From Planctomycetaceae bacterium (GTDB lineage Bacteria; Planctomycetota; Planctomycetia; Pirellulales; UBA1268), in the NCBI GenBank assembly GCA_005789975.1, contig SXWC01000156.1, positions 1-23,305 of the forward strand: a DNA stretch of 23,305 nt. Direction: 5' to 3'. The notes beneath the pieces are model-generated. The model made no database searches. It saw only the letters and a list, made by a program, of their open reading frames with translations, and was not told where the DNA came from. The translations under genes and the position numbers were made by a program. Shown piece by piece: positions 1-8,393 of this stretch; the stretch's first letter is position 1; each line of letters opens with the position of its first letter.

Positions 1-1
1 G

Positions 2-214
2 GCCGCGCTTCTCCGCGAGGCGGGCGAGCATCCGCTCGTCGCCCATGCGCGGACCGTCTTCGACGCGGCCGTCCGCAAGGTCGAACCCGCGCGTTCCCGG
101 GAACCTCGCCCGGCCGTGCCCGTGGCGGCAGCGGGGGGCGGACTCGCGGACAACGACGAACGACGGGTGGCGGAGGATGACGCCGAAGCCGGCATGGAGG
201 AGAGCGATGGCTGA
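2..214 (+). CDS. probable DnaX (DNA polymerase III gamma/tau subunit), C-terminal fragment
   Basis: Open from the window edge in frame 2 to TGA at 212–214, giving about 70 residues. The visible part starts AALLREAGEHPLVAHARTVF and continues into a low-complexity acidic/alanine tail ending GMEESDG. A 'HPLV..A...F.A.V..V' helix near the C terminus is what I remember from many gamma/tau clamp-loader subunits, and dnaX upstream of recR is a very common bacterial order. The stop codon lies inside the recR start (8-bp overlap), which fits co-transcription and translational coupling. The catalytic AAA+ domain is outside the window, so the identity rests on context and one short motif. Any other protein encoded before recR remains possible; the piece does not resemble YbaB. 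Confidence 0.5.
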   Translation, partial: AALLREAGEHPLVAHARTVFDAAVRKVEPARSREPRPAVPVAAAGGGLADNDERRVAEDDAEAGMEESDG

Positions 215-806
215 AAAACGTGGTGCGATCGTCAGGCTCGTGGATGCTTTCGCCGACCTGCCGGGCATCGGTCGGCGCACGGCCGAACGGCTGGCTTATC
301 ACGTGCTCAACATGCCCCGGGAGGGCGCGCTGCGGTTTGCGGACGCGATCCGGGCGGTGAAGGAAAACCTCCGGCCCTGCCGCACCTGCTTCAACCTCGC
401 CGAGGGGGAGGAGTGCGACATCTGCACCGATCCCCGTCGCGACCGGACGCTGCTGTGCGTGGTGGAGCAGGTTCGCGACCTGCTCGCGCTCGAACAGGCG
501 GGGAACTTCCGGGGGCTCTATCACGTGCTGCAAGGGCGGGTGGCACCGCTCGAGGGCAAGGGGGCCGATGGCCTCACGCTCGACGTGCTCGCGGCCCGCG
601 TGAGCGGCGGGACGTTTCGCGAGGTGATCCTGGGCACCACGCCGAACGTGGAGGGGGACGCGACCGCGCTCGTGGTCGCCCAACGGCTCGAAGGCATGTC
701 GGTGGAGCTCACCCGACTCGCCCGCGGCCTCACCGTCGGCGCGTCGCTCGAGCAGGCCAACCGCGAGATGCTCGTCGACGCCTTCGCCGGCCGCCGCAAG
801 TACTGA
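207..806 (+). CDS. recR: recombination mediator protein RecR
   Basis: 199 residues, the usual RecR length. RecR works with RecO and RecF to load RecA on gapped DNA in the cytoplasm. In order: a helix-hairpin-helix around residues 11–32 (LPGIGRRTAERLA), a four-cysteine zinc finger (C58, C61, C70, C73; CRTC...CDIC), a Toprim domain from about 80 to 165 (VVEQVRDLLALE, then the conserved GTTPNVEGDATA at 143–154), and the C-terminal LARGLTVGASLEQAN segment. The start chosen is ATG 207, preceded by GGAGGA at 197–202; the reading frame is open further upstream, but that stretch is not RecR-like. It overlaps the preceding frame by 8 bp, so it is probably the distal gene of a dnaX–recR operon. Confidence 0.96.
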   Translation: MAEKRGAIVRLVDAFADLPGIGRRTAERLAYHVLNMPREGALRFADAIRAVKENLRPCRTCFNLAEGEECDICTDPRRDRTLLCVVEQVRDLLALEQAGNFRGLYHVLQGRVAPLEGKGADGLTLDVLAARVSGGTFREVILGTTPNVEGDATALVVAQRLEGMSVELTRLARGLTVGASLEQANREMLVDAFAGRRKY

Positions 807-907
807 TTCCCAGCCTTCCGGCGTGCGTTTTCGGGCCGTGCCCGACTCGGCACTGCAGATTGCGTGCCGGGGCCGCGCACACTTCTCCCTGCAGCGGTAT
901 TCTTGAG

Positions 908-921
908 GGGGTTCAAGCCCC
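908..921 (+). other. small GC hairpin in the rpoN leader
   Basis: GGGG (908–911), TTCAAG, CCCC (918–921), 36 nt before the rpoN ATG. An alternative pairing, CTTGA (902–906) with TCAAG (913–917), overlaps it, so the two folds exclude each other. The region 807–957 otherwise shows no convincing promoter. Function unknown; it could be chance in GC-rich DNA. Confidence 0.25.
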
Positions 922-957
922 GCGAAACACCGGCCAACCGGCACGGAGATTGCTGTC

Positions 958-2550
958 ATGCGGATGTCGTTCGGCCAGGAAATGCGGATGGCGCAGAAGC
1001 AGGTGCTTGCGCCCCGCATGATCCAGTCGATGGAGATCCTGCAACTGCCCGTCATGGCGCTCGAGGAGCGGATCGAGCAGGAGATCCAGAACAACGAGAC
1101 GCTCGAGATCGAGGAGGCCGGCCAGGACGGTCCGACCATCGATCCGTTGGGGCCTGTCGCCGAGGCCGAGCCCTCCGCGGCCGAGAAGACGGTCAACGAG
1201 CAGCCGCTGATCGTCGATCAGGACCATGCCAATCAGGCCGACTTCGAGCGGACCTACGACTGGGCCAGCGAGTATCCCGACAGCGACGACGACCGCAGCC
1301 GCCCATCCACCTCCCAGATCGAGCACGCCGGCGAGCGGTATCTCGACATGATGGCCAACATGGTGGAGCGTCCCGAGACGCTCTGCGACCACCTCCACGC
1401 CCAGCTCGCCAACGAGGACCTCACCGACGCCGAGCGCGAGGCCGCCGACAAGGTGATCTACAACCTGGACGTCAACGGCTACCTGCCGATGCCGCTCGAG
1501 GAACTCGTCGATGCCGACGGCCCGTCCGGCCAACTCGAGCGGCTTCACAAGGCGCTCGGGTTCGTGCAGTCGATGGATCCACCCGGGGTCGGGGCCCGCG
1601 ACCTGAAGGAATGCCTGCTGCTCCAGATCCGCCACGACATGCCCGACGCCCGGCACCTGCGGCGGCTCGTGTCGGACCACCTGGAGGATCTCGCCGGAAA
1701 TCGGCTCCCGCTGATCGCGCGCAAGACCGGTTTTTCGATCGAGGAGATCGAGCGGCTCCGCCAGCGGCTCCACTCGCTCAAGCCGAAGCCGGGCGCGGTC
1801 TTCACGACTCCGATCGTGGTGCCGGTCAAACCCGACGTCTACGTCGAGCAGGCCGCCGATGGCGGCTGGAAGGTGCGGCTCGAGGAGATCGACCTGCCGA
1901 ACCTCCGCATCAGCCCACTCTACAGGGAGATGCTGATGTCGCCCGCCACCGACCTGGCGACGCGGGAGTACATCAAGCGGAAGATCAACTCGGCCCAGTG
2001 GCTCATCGACGCGATCGAGCAACGGCGGAGCACGCTCCTGAAGACGGCGCAGGCGATCGTCGATCACCAGTCGCGGTTTCTCGTGGAGGGGCCCGAGGCG
2101 ATCGAGCCGCTCAAGATGCAGCAGATCGCCGACCGGATCGGCATGCATGTGACGACCGTGAGCCGGGCCGTGGACGACAAGTGGCTGCAGACGCCCAGGG
2201 GGCTGCACGCGCTGCGGAAGTTCTTCGTCGGTGGCACGGTGAGCGCCGACGGCGAGGAGGTCGCCTGGGACGCGGTGCGGATCAAGCTTCAGGAGATCGT
2301 GGACAACGAGCCGAAGGACGCCCCCTACAGCGACGACGACCTCGTCGGGGAACTCGCCAAGGAGGGCATCACCCTGGCACGTCGCACGGTCACGAAGTAT
2401 CGCAAGGCGATGAAGATCCCGAGTTCCCGTCAGCGACGCGACTGGAAGCTGGTCCGCGAGACGAACGGCGTCGCCCTCGCCGTGCCGGCGGAGCCCGTTC
2501 TCGTCGATGATGTCGATGCGAACGACGACGTGGCCGACGCGGACGGGTGA
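958..2550 (+). CDS. rpoN: RNA polymerase sigma-54 factor RpoN
   Basis: 530 residues (E. coli RpoN 477). Sigma-54 directs RNA polymerase to -24/-12 promoters and needs AAA+ activators. Region I is at residues 1–53, with the glutamine/methionine-rich activator-interacting helix ([18 protein letters not shown], then [14 protein letters not shown]). An acidic linker follows (about 54–115), then the core-binding domain, the DNA-binding helix-turn-helix at about 387–408 ([19 protein letters not shown]), and the RpoN box at 474–483 ([10 protein letters not shown], close to the canonical ARRTVAKYRE). About 36 acidic residues follow the box, which in proteobacterial RpoN lies almost at the C terminus. 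Start ATG 958 has GGAGAT at 943–948. It stands 151 bp after recR, so it may have its own promoter. Confidence 0.96.
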   Translation: MRMSFGQEMRMAQKQVLAPRMIQSMEILQLPVMALEERIEQEIQNNETLEIEEAGQDGPTIDPLGPVAEAEPSAAEKTVNEQPLIVDQDHANQADFERTYDWASEYPDSDDDRSRPSTSQIEHAGERYLDMMANMVERPETLCDHLHAQLANEDLTDAEREAADKVIYNLDVNGYLPMPLEELVDADGPSGQLERLHKALGFVQSMDPPGVGARDLKECLLLQIRHDMPDARHLRRLVSDHLEDLAGNRLPLIARKTGFSIEEIERLRQRLHSLKPKPGAVFTTPIVVPVKPDVYVEQAADGGWKVRLEEIDLPNLRISPLYREMLMSPATDLATREYIKRKINSAQWLIDAIEQRRSTLLKTAQAIVDHQSRFLVEGPEAIEPLKMQQIADRIGMHVTTVSRAVDDKWLQTPRGLHALRKFFVGGTVSADGEEVAWDAVRIKLQEIVDNEPKDAPYSDDDLVGELAKEGITLARRTVTKYRKAMKIPSSRQRRDWKLVRETNGVALAVPAEPVLVDDVDANDDVADADG

Positions 2551-2662
2551 CACGGGCCGCTGCCCGTCGGGCCGGCGCACCAGCGGGCAAAAGCCGCACT
2601 TGCCGCTTTCGACCGGCTGCTCCTACGATGCCTCCGGCCCTCCTTCCCGCCGGAGTTTCCTC

Positions 2663-3133
2663 ATGCGTTGTCCCTTCTGCCGCGCCGACAACGATCGGGT
2701 GATCGACTCCCGGTCGGGAGACGATGGAGCCTCGATCCGGCGCCGACGGGAATGCCTGGGTTGCCGCCGCCGGTTTACGACCTACGAACGAGTGGAACGG
2801 CAACTGCTCACCGTGGTCAAGAAGGAGGGCGTCCGCGATCCGTTCGACCGCGACAAGATCAAGCGGGGCCTGGCAAAAGCCTGCTGGAAGCGGCCGGTGA
2901 CCGAGGACGACATCGAGGTCGTCGTATCGACGCTGGAAGGCGAGCTCTACGGCAGCTACGAGAGCGACGTCCCGAGCAGGGTGATCGGCGAGCGGTTGAT
3001 GGAGCTTCTCAAGGACATCGACCACGTGGCCTACGTCCGGTTCGCCAGCGTCTACCGCGAGTTCAAGGACGTGCGGGACTTCGTGGAGGAGCTCGAGCCG
3101 ATCCTCAACGAGGCGAACCGTCTCGAGGGCTGA
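2663..3133 (+). CDS. nrdR: transcriptional repressor NrdR
   Basis: 156 residues, standard NrdR length. NrdR senses ATP/dATP and represses ribonucleotide reductase genes through NrdR boxes. The N-terminal zinc ribbon is complete (C3, C6, C31, C34; MRCPFC...CLGC, then RRRFTTYER), followed by the ATP-cone at about 46–136 ([19 protein letters not shown], and the [14 protein letters not shown] end). The start was placed at ATG 2663 because the family begins MRCPFC; GGAG at 2652–2655 precedes it. The frame is open back to 2507 but that part overlaps rpoN and is not NrdR-like. The 3' end overlaps convergent moaC by 29 bp. No NrdR box is recognised in the window, so its targets lie elsewhere. Confidence 0.97.
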   Translation: MRCPFCRADNDRVIDSRSGDDGASIRRRRECLGCRRRFTTYERVERQLLTVVKKEGVRDPFDRDKIKRGLAKACWKRPVTEDDIEVVVSTLEGELYGSYESDVPSRVIGERLMELLKDIDHVAYVRFASVYREFKDVRDFVEELEPILNEANRLEG

Positions 3134-3602
3134 CTTCCACGCGACGGGAGTAATCGCCACGGACGCCGCCGGTTTTCTCCTCGAGCCGAATTCGCTCGAC
3201 GACCATGTCGGGATCGATCGACTTGCACATGTCGTAGATCGTGAGTGCGGCGGCGGAGGCCGCCACGAGCGCTTCCATCTCGACTCCCGTCCGTGCGGTG
3301 GCCCGCACGACCGTGTCGATGGCGACGATGCCGGCCTCCGGGAAGGCGATCGCGACCTCGACGGTTTCCAGGGGCAGGGGGTGGCAGAGGGGCACGATCT
3401 CGCTCGTCCGCTTCGCCGCCATGATGCCGGCGATCCGGGCGGCGGTGATCGCGTCCCCCTTCTCGAGTTCCCCGGCCCGCAGCCGCCGGATGGTCTCGGC
3501 CCCCGCGGCCAGCCGTGCCGAGGCCCGGGCGGTGCGGATGGTGACCGGCTTGCCGCCGACGTCGATCATTCGGATGCCGTGAGGCGCGGTCGCTTCGCTC
3601 AT
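3105..3602 (-). CDS. moaC: cyclic pyranopterin monophosphate synthase MoaC
   Basis: 165 residues, typical for MoaC. With MoaA it converts GTP to cyclic pyranopterin monophosphate, the first step of molybdenum cofactor synthesis. The signatures are all present: LCHPLPL at 72–78 with the conserved histidine H74, [20 protein letters not shown] at 105–124, then MCKSID with D124 and K127 of the active site, and EEKTGGVRG at 141–149. No ribosome-binding site precedes the ATG; instead a TATATT hexamer (3609–3614, minus strand) ends 6 nt before it, which suggests a leaderless or nearly leaderless message. No other molybdopterin gene is nearby. The gene is convergent with nrdR and their 3' ends overlap by 29 bp. 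Confidence 0.95.
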   Translation of the reverse strand: MSEATAPHGIRMIDVGGKPVTIRTARASARLAAGAETIRRLRAGELEKGDAITAARIAGIMAAKRTSEIVPLCHPLPLETVEVAIAFPEAGIVAIDTVVRATARTGVEMEALVAASAAALTIYDMCKSIDPDMVVERIRLEEKTGGVRGDYSRRVEVSPRDGSPR

Positions 3603-3608
3603 GCCGAG

Positions 3609-3614
3609 AATATA
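3609..3614 (-). promoter_or_regulatory. candidate -10 element for moaC
   Basis: TATATT on the minus strand, 6 nt before the moaC ATG, in otherwise GC-rich DNA. No good -35 hexamer is seen at normal spacing; that position falls inside the 3621–3669 stem-loop. If used, transcription would begin at or next to the start codon. Confidence 0.3.
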
Positions 3615-3620
3615 GCGTCG

Positions 3621-3669
3621 CCAAACGCCTTCGGCCGTCCCGCGTGAGGCGGAACGGCCGAAGGTTTGG
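3621..3669 (-). terminator. long stem-loop, possible terminator of the HTH–receiver gene
   Basis: CCTTCGGCCGT (3628–3638) pairs perfectly with ACGGCCGAAGG (3654–3664), extended by CCAAA (3621–3625) with TTTGG (3665–3669) across a 2-nt bulge. The loop is 15 nt. It lies 57 nt downstream of the minus-strand gene ending at 3726 and just upstream of moaC. Neither side has a clear U-tract, so intrinsic termination is unproven; transcript protection or a protein site are alternatives. Confidence 0.5.
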
Positions 3670-3725
3670 GGTTGGACACGACGCGGAGCGTCTGGAGGAC
3701 CCTCAGCGGGCCCGCCGGACCGGGC

Positions 3726-4298
3726 TCAGACCAGCTCCTTGCGGGCTCCGATCAGCGTGCGGAGCCGCTCGGCGAGCAGGGCCACGTCGAAGGGCTTCTT
3801 GAAGCTCTCGTTGACATGGGCCCGGTCGATGGTGATCTGCGAGCCGTCGTCCGGCAGCAGGGCGATCACGATCGTCTCGGCGTACTCCTGATTCCGGCGG
3901 AGATTCTGGCAGATCTGCTGGGCGTCGATCCGGCCGATCGAGTAGTCCACCACGATGCAGTCGGGGTGGAAGCTCTCGGCCTGGATGCCCGCCTCGAAGC
4001 CGCTGGCAGCCACCTGGATCTTGAACGACCGCTCGAGCGGCAGCTGCTTCTTCAGATTTTCGATCAGCACCTGATCCTGGCCGACGAACAGCACCTTCGC
4101 CATCGCCTCGTCCTCGAGGTCGCCCAGCGGCATGCCGTGCTCCTTGAGGAACTTGATCAGGTATTCCCGCGGAATGCGTCGGTCCTGGCTGCCCGGGATG
4201 CGGTATCCCTTGAGCCGGCCGGAATCGAACCATTTGCTCACGGTGCGCGGTGCGACTTTACAGATTTTGGCGACCTGACCTGTCGTGAAAACCTTCAT
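3726..4298 (-). CDS. HTH (excisionase/MerR-like) – receiver-like domain protein
   Basis: 190 residues. The N terminus is a winged-helix/excisionase-type DNA-binding domain (about 4–55: TTGQVAKICKVAPRTVSKWF, then the RIPGSQDRRIPREYL wing and helix). A response-regulator receiver-like fold follows (about 67–186), with the candidate phospho-acceptor D118 in IVVDYS and the conserved lysine in FKKPFD (167–170). The receiver looks atypical: the usual acidic pair after beta-1 is reduced to VGQDQ (only D75), and the beta-4 Ser/Thr position reads ALLPDD. DNA-binding-first order is the reverse of most response regulators. It may bind DNA without classical phosphorylation, or respond weakly to it. The start ATG 4298 has GGAG nearby (minus strand AATGGAGTCCCGAAG). 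No partner kinase is adjacent. Confidence 0.8.
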   Translation of the reverse strand: MKVFTTGQVAKICKVAPRTVSKWFDSGRLKGYRIPGSQDRRIPREYLIKFLKEHGMPLGDLEDEAMAKVLFVGQDQVLIENLKKQLPLERSFKIQVAASGFEAGIQAESFHPDCIVVDYSIGRIDAQQICQNLRRNQEYAETIVIALLPDDGSQITIDRAHVNESFKKPFDVALLAERLRTLIGARKELV

Positions 4299-4748
4299 CT
4301 TCGGGACTCCATTGAAATCTTTTGTGTCCGGAAATGTCCTGGCCAGTCCCGCCCCTGTTCGAGCGTCGGAACACAGCCCCCCTGACGCGATGCTTCTTGG
4401 TGGGGACGCCCGCGTCGTCGTGCCCCACGAAGGCCGGCCTGAGGCGCGGAGGGGGCATGAGAATTCCGGCCCACCGGGCGGACGTCCCTTGGGCAGGACG
4501 CCTCCCGATGAAGGCCGTGACTCGCAGGATTCCCCCCCTGCGCCACACCGCGGTCGGTTTCGGGATGACTCCCGGACACGTCCGCGATATGGCCGTCCAG
4601 GAGGGTAGATCGAAAGATCGTGTCGTGAGACTTGAGCCGTTCTTCACGAACAGGACGGTGGCACCACTCGGTCCGCCTGCAACGGACACGCCGAACGCCC
4701 GGAAAAGACGCGGAATCCGGCCTGGAGCATGCCGTCGGCGGTCCGCGG
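4299..4748. other. 450-bp gap between the HTH–receiver gene and smc
   Basis: No protein-coding frame here looks real: open frames cross it in several registers, but their translations are Pro/Arg-rich and overlap real genes out of frame. I see no tRNA T-loop, no clear intrinsic terminator for smc and no good sigma-70 promoter for the downstream minus-strand gene. A minus-strand TGGCCAGGACATTTC (about 4338–4352) resembles a -24/-12 sigma-54 site with its -12 GC changed to TC. Unexplained, and long for this otherwise compact window. Confidence 0.5.
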
Positions 4749-7700
4749 TCAGGCCGCCTTCGACGGGGTGCGGGTGGCCGCCGCGGTCGACTCGAACCGC
4801 ACGCTCACCCGCTTCGAAACCCCCGACTCCTCCATCGTGACGCCATACAGCGTGGTGGCCGAGGCCATCGTCTTTTTGGAATGCGTGACGACGATGAACT
4901 GGGTCGAGGAGAGAAAGTCACGGAGGACGCCCACGAACCGGTCCACATTCGCCTCGTCGAGAGCGGCATCGACCTCGTCGAGCACGCAGAACGGACTGGG
5001 CCGCGACTTGAAGATCGCGAGCAGCAAGGCGACGCAGGTCATCGTCTTCTCGCCGCCGGAGAGGAGGGAGATGCTGCGCGGCTCCTTGCCGGGCGGACGG
5101 GCGACGATTTCCACCGAGGTCTCGAGCAGATCGACGCCCGGTTCCAGGACGATGTCGGCCTGGCCGCCGCCGAAGACACGCTCGAAGAGGTCGCGGAAAT
5201 ATCCGCGGACCGTCTCGATCGTCTCGCCCAAAAGCCGGCGGCTCTCGTCGTCGATGCGGGCGATCAGCTGCTCGATGGATTCCTTGGCGCCGGTGACGTC
5301 GGCGAGCTGGGCCTCGAGCTTGGCCAGCCGGTCCGCCAGGTCCTCCGACTCCTTGAGCGCTTCCATGTTGACCGACGTCATCGAGGCGAGCTTGCGACGA
5401 AGTTCCTCGATCCGTGTCTCCAGCTCGGCCCGGTCGTCGGGCGTGGGCTCGGCATCGTCGGCGGCCACGGGCCCGGCGACGCCGGTGTCCCCATCGATGT
5501 CGATGTCGTATTCGTCCCGTATCCGTTCCACGATCCGCGCCCGCTGGTGCCGCGTCTCGCCGGCGTCGAGTTCGAGGGTGTGCACCTGTTCCGAGAGCCG
5601 GGTCGCCGCGACCCGCGTCTCGTCGATCACCGCCGTCACGCTGCGGCGGTTGCCGTCGAGCCGGTCGGTCTCTTCGGCGAGCAGGGCGAGGGACGCCACC
5701 GATCGCTCCTCCGCCCATGCCGCTTCGGCGACCGCCGCCGTCGCGGCGAGAACGTCGAGCTCGTAGACGCCGAGCCGGCCCTGGGCCTTCCCGAGCCGGT
5801 CGAGGGCGGCGGTGACGTCGGACTGCCGCACGGCGAAGGCCGACTCGCCCGCGGTCACCGCGTCTTGGCAGCGGGCGATCTTCTCGGCGGTTGCCGCCTG
5901 CTCGATCCGCAGCCGGTGGATCTCCTCGAGGGCGTCGCCCCGGTTTCGCTCGACCGCATCGATCGCCAGCCGGCAACGATCGACTTCGGACGCGGCTGCC
6001 TCGACTTCGGGAATGACCGCCGCGACGTCCGCGCGGGCGGCCTCTGCGGCGGCCTCCGTGGCGGACGCCTGCTGCTCGGCGGCCCGGGCCTGTTGGTCGG
6101 CGACGGCGATGGCCTCGGCGGCCGCCTGCTCGTCACGGATGACGCGGGAGAGTTCGGTTCTCGACGAGGCGACGGTCTCGGCGGCCTGTTGTCGGCGGGC
6201 GGTGGCCTGGGCGATCTCCGCGTCGCGGGCCACGATCGCCTCCTGGAGGCGATCCACCCCCAGCTGTGCGGCATCGACCGTGCGTTCCAGGTCGGCATGC
6301 CGTTTCTCGAGCGCCCGGAGTTCGCTGCGGCGGGCCACGAGTCCGGCGGAAGCGGCCGGGGAACCGATCGCGAACTGCCCGTCGCCGGTCAGGCTGATGC
6401 CGTCCCGGGTGAGAAACAGGGTCTCCCGGGGAGCGTGCGGAATCAGCGGGAGGGCGTGCTCGATCCGATCCACGACCCAGACCCGGCCAAACAGCCTCCG
6501 CAGGAGCGAGACCTCCCCTTCGCTCCGCTCGCCGGTGGAGCCCTCGAGAAGCAGCCGGTCGAGCCGGCCCACGATGCCGGCATGGGAGGGGGGCTCGAAG
6601 GGCTCCGGTTCCCGCAGCCGCTCCGAGGTGAGAAAGCCGATGCGACCCCCGGCGGCGAGCACGCTGGCGGCGTCGGCCCCGGCGGCCCAGTCGGCATGCC
6701 AGCCCATCGCGGCGTCGAGTGAATCGACCACGAGACTCTGGCCGAGTTCGCCGAGAGCGAGATCGACGAGGGAGGCCCACTCGATGCCGGTGACGACGAG
6801 GTCGGCGAGCACGCCGGTGAATCCGGGGATCGTCGCCGCCCCCTCCGCCAGCAGCTTCCGGGCGGCATCCGACACGCCCTCCTGTCGGGCGACCATCTCG
6901 CGGAGCATGCCGAGCCTCTCGCGGCAGGCCTCGAACGAGGATCTCCAGCCGGTCAGATCCCGCCACGCTCCCTGCAACGACTCCTTGGCATCCCGTTGGG
7001 CTGCCTGGAGCGCCTCGAGGTCGCCGGTGGCGGAGGTCAGCCGGCCCTCCAGCGAGAGCAGATGCCCCTCGCAGGCGGCCCGTGATTCGCCGAGCAACGC
7101 CTCGCGTTGGCGGGCGGCCATCGAGGCGAGCCTGGCGGCATCGGCTGCCGCCCGGGCACCGCCGGCTCGGATCATGTGTCGATCGTGTTCTGTTTCGAGC
7201 CGCAGCTGACGGCGGCGCAGCTCCTCGACCGCGGACGTGGCGACGGCCAGGGACGTGCGGGCCTTGGCCGCATCGTCGTGGGTGCCGGACGCCGCCGACT
7301 CGCACTCCGAGAGCCTTCGCACCAGATCGGCGAGCGTGGCGGCCACGGCCGTGACCGCCCCACGCGCCGTCGCCAGCATCGTCGCCGCGTCACGCTCGAG
7401 ACGAACGGTGGCGGCGACGTTCGCCGTCGCGCGTTCGAGATCGGCGTCGAACTCCGCCCGCCGGCTGCGCTGCAGCCCCGCGGTCGCCTCGGCGGCCGCG
7501 AGCCGCTGGATGTCGGCCGCGGCCAGCGAGCGGGCGGACACGAGCATCGGCTGCAGGGATTCCGCGGTCGCTTCCAGCGCGGCCGCCTCGACCGCGGCTG
7601 CGGCGGACCGCGTCTCGTTGTCATGGAGGGCCGCCCGGGCGTCGGCGAGCGCCGCCTCGACGTCGGCGATCGCGGCATCGACGCCGCACAGGTCGCGGGT

Positions 7701-8393
7701 CGCGGCGGCAAGCCGGAACGTGCGCAGCCGATCCTGCATCGTTTTCCAACGCCTGGCCCGGGCCGCCTGATGGCGGACGGTCTCCAGGCGACTGGCCACC
7801 TCGCCGACGATGTCTGCCAGCCGTTGCCGGTTCTGCTCGGCCCGTTCCAGTCGCCGCAGCGCCTCGCCACGGCGGGTGCGAAACTTCGTGATGCCCGCCG
7901 CCTCCTCGAACACCGCCCGGCGATCGCGCCCGGAGGCCACGAGGAGCGCATCGACGCGACCCTGCTCGATGACGCTGTAGGCCTCGGTGGCGGCCCCCGT
8001 CCCGGAGAGGAGCTCGCGGATGTCTCGGAGCCTCGCCGGCTCGCCGTTGACGAGATATTCGCTCTCACCGTTGCGGTAGACCCGCCGCGAGATCCGCACC
8101 TCGTCGCCCTGGCCGGGAAGCTGCCGTGCCGCGTTGTCGAAGATCAGCGACACCTCGGCGACGTTGAGCGGCTTCCGCGTGGCCGATCCGGCGAAGATGA
8201 CGTCGGTCATCTCCTTGCCACGCAGGCTGCGGACCGACTGCTCGCCGAGCACCCATTTGATGGCATCGACGACGTTCGACTTGCCCGAGCCGTTCGGCCC
8301 CACCACCACGGTGATGCCGGGCGGAAACTCGAACTGGGTTCGGTCGGCGAAACTCTTGAAGCCGAAGAGTTCCAGGGCCCTGAGCCGCGTCAT
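4749..8393 (-). CDS. smc: chromosome segregation protein SMC
   Basis: 1214 residues, typical for bacterial SMC, the ATPase of the SMC–ScpAB condensin that compacts and segregates the chromosome. The N-terminal head has Walker A GPNGSGKS (32–39) followed by NVVDAIKWVLGEQS, and the family segment TEAYSVIEQGRVDALL. Alanine/arginine/glutamate-rich coiled coils flank a hinge at about 510–670. The C-terminal head has the ABC signature LLSGGEKTM (from about 1110), Walker B with D-loop VLDEVDAALDEANV (1137–1150) and the H-motif VTHSKKTM. The start overlaps the stop of the upstream FlgI-like gene in ATGA (8390–8393) and has no visible ribosome-binding site, so translation is probably coupled. scpA and scpB are not in the window. 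Confidence 0.97.
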   Translation of the reverse strand: MTRLRALELFGFKSFADRTQFEFPPGITVVVGPNGSGKSNVVDAIKWVLGEQSVRSLRGKEMTDVIFAGSATRKPLNVAEVSLIFDNAARQLPGQGDEVRISRRVYRNGESEYLVNGEPARLRDIRELLSGTGAATEAYSVIEQGRVDALLVASGRDRRAVFEEAAGITKFRTRRGEALRRLERAEQNRQRLADIVGEVASRLETVRHQAARARRWKTMQDRLRTFRLAAATRDLCGVDAAIADVEAALADARAALHDNETRSAAAAVEAAALEATAESLQPMLVSARSLAAADIQRLAAAEATAGLQRSRRAEFDADLERATANVAATVRLERDAATMLATARGAVTAVAATLADLVRRLSECESAASGTHDDAAKARTSLAVATSAVEELRRRQLRLETEHDRHMIRAGGARAAADAARLASMAARQREALLGESRAACEGHLLSLEGRLTSATGDLEALQAAQRDAKESLQGAWRDLTGWRSSFEACRERLGMLREMVARQEGVSDAARKLLAEGAATIPGFTGVLADLVVTGIEWASLVDLALGELGQSLVVDSLDAAMGWHADWAAGADAASVLAAGGRIGFLTSERLREPEPFEPPSHAGIVGRLDRLLLEGSTGERSEGEVSLLRRLFGRVWVVDRIEHALPLIPHAPRETLFLTRDGISLTGDGQFAIGSPAASAGLVARRSELRALEKRHADLERTVDAAQLGVDRLQEAIVARDAEIAQATARRQQAAETVASSRTELSRVIRDEQAAAEAIAVADQQARAAEQQASATEAAAEAARADVAAVIPEVEAAASEVDRCRLAIDAVERNRGDALEEIHRLRIEQAATAEKIARCQDAVTAGESAFAVRQSDVTAALDRLGKAQGRLGVYELDVLAATAAVAEAAWAEERSVASLALLAEETDRLDGNRRSVTAVIDETRVAATRLSEQVHTLELDAGETRHQRARIVERIRDEYDIDIDGDTGVAGPVAADDAEPTPDDRAELETRIEELRRKLASMTSVNMEALKESEDLADRLAKLEAQLADVTGAKESIEQLIARIDDESRRLLGETIETVRGYFRDLFERVFGGGQADIVLEPGVDLLETSVEIVARPPGKEPRSISLLSGGEKTMTCVALLLAIFKSRPSPFCVLDEVDAALDEANVDRFVGVLRDFLSSTQFIVVTHSKKTMASATTLYGVTMEESGVSKRVSVRFESTAAATRTPSKAA

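Noticed and set aside
870..888. Sigma-54-like site CGGCAC...TTGC before rpoN, suggesting autoregulation
   Set aside because: The distance between the GG and GC elements is one base too long, and this spacing is critical for sigma-54 promoters.
913..2580. Minus-strand open frame of 555 codons opposite rpoN
   Set aside because: Antisense shadow of a conserved gene, with no recognisable motif.
3105..3602. MoaC as part of H4MPT pterin synthesis
   Set aside because: All MoaC signatures fit molybdopterin synthesis and it is not near the C1 genes; only the word pterin links them.
4632..6722. Long plus-strand open frame of 696 codons
   Set aside because: It lies antisense to smc; the translation has biased composition and no domain. 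High GC third positions create such shadows.
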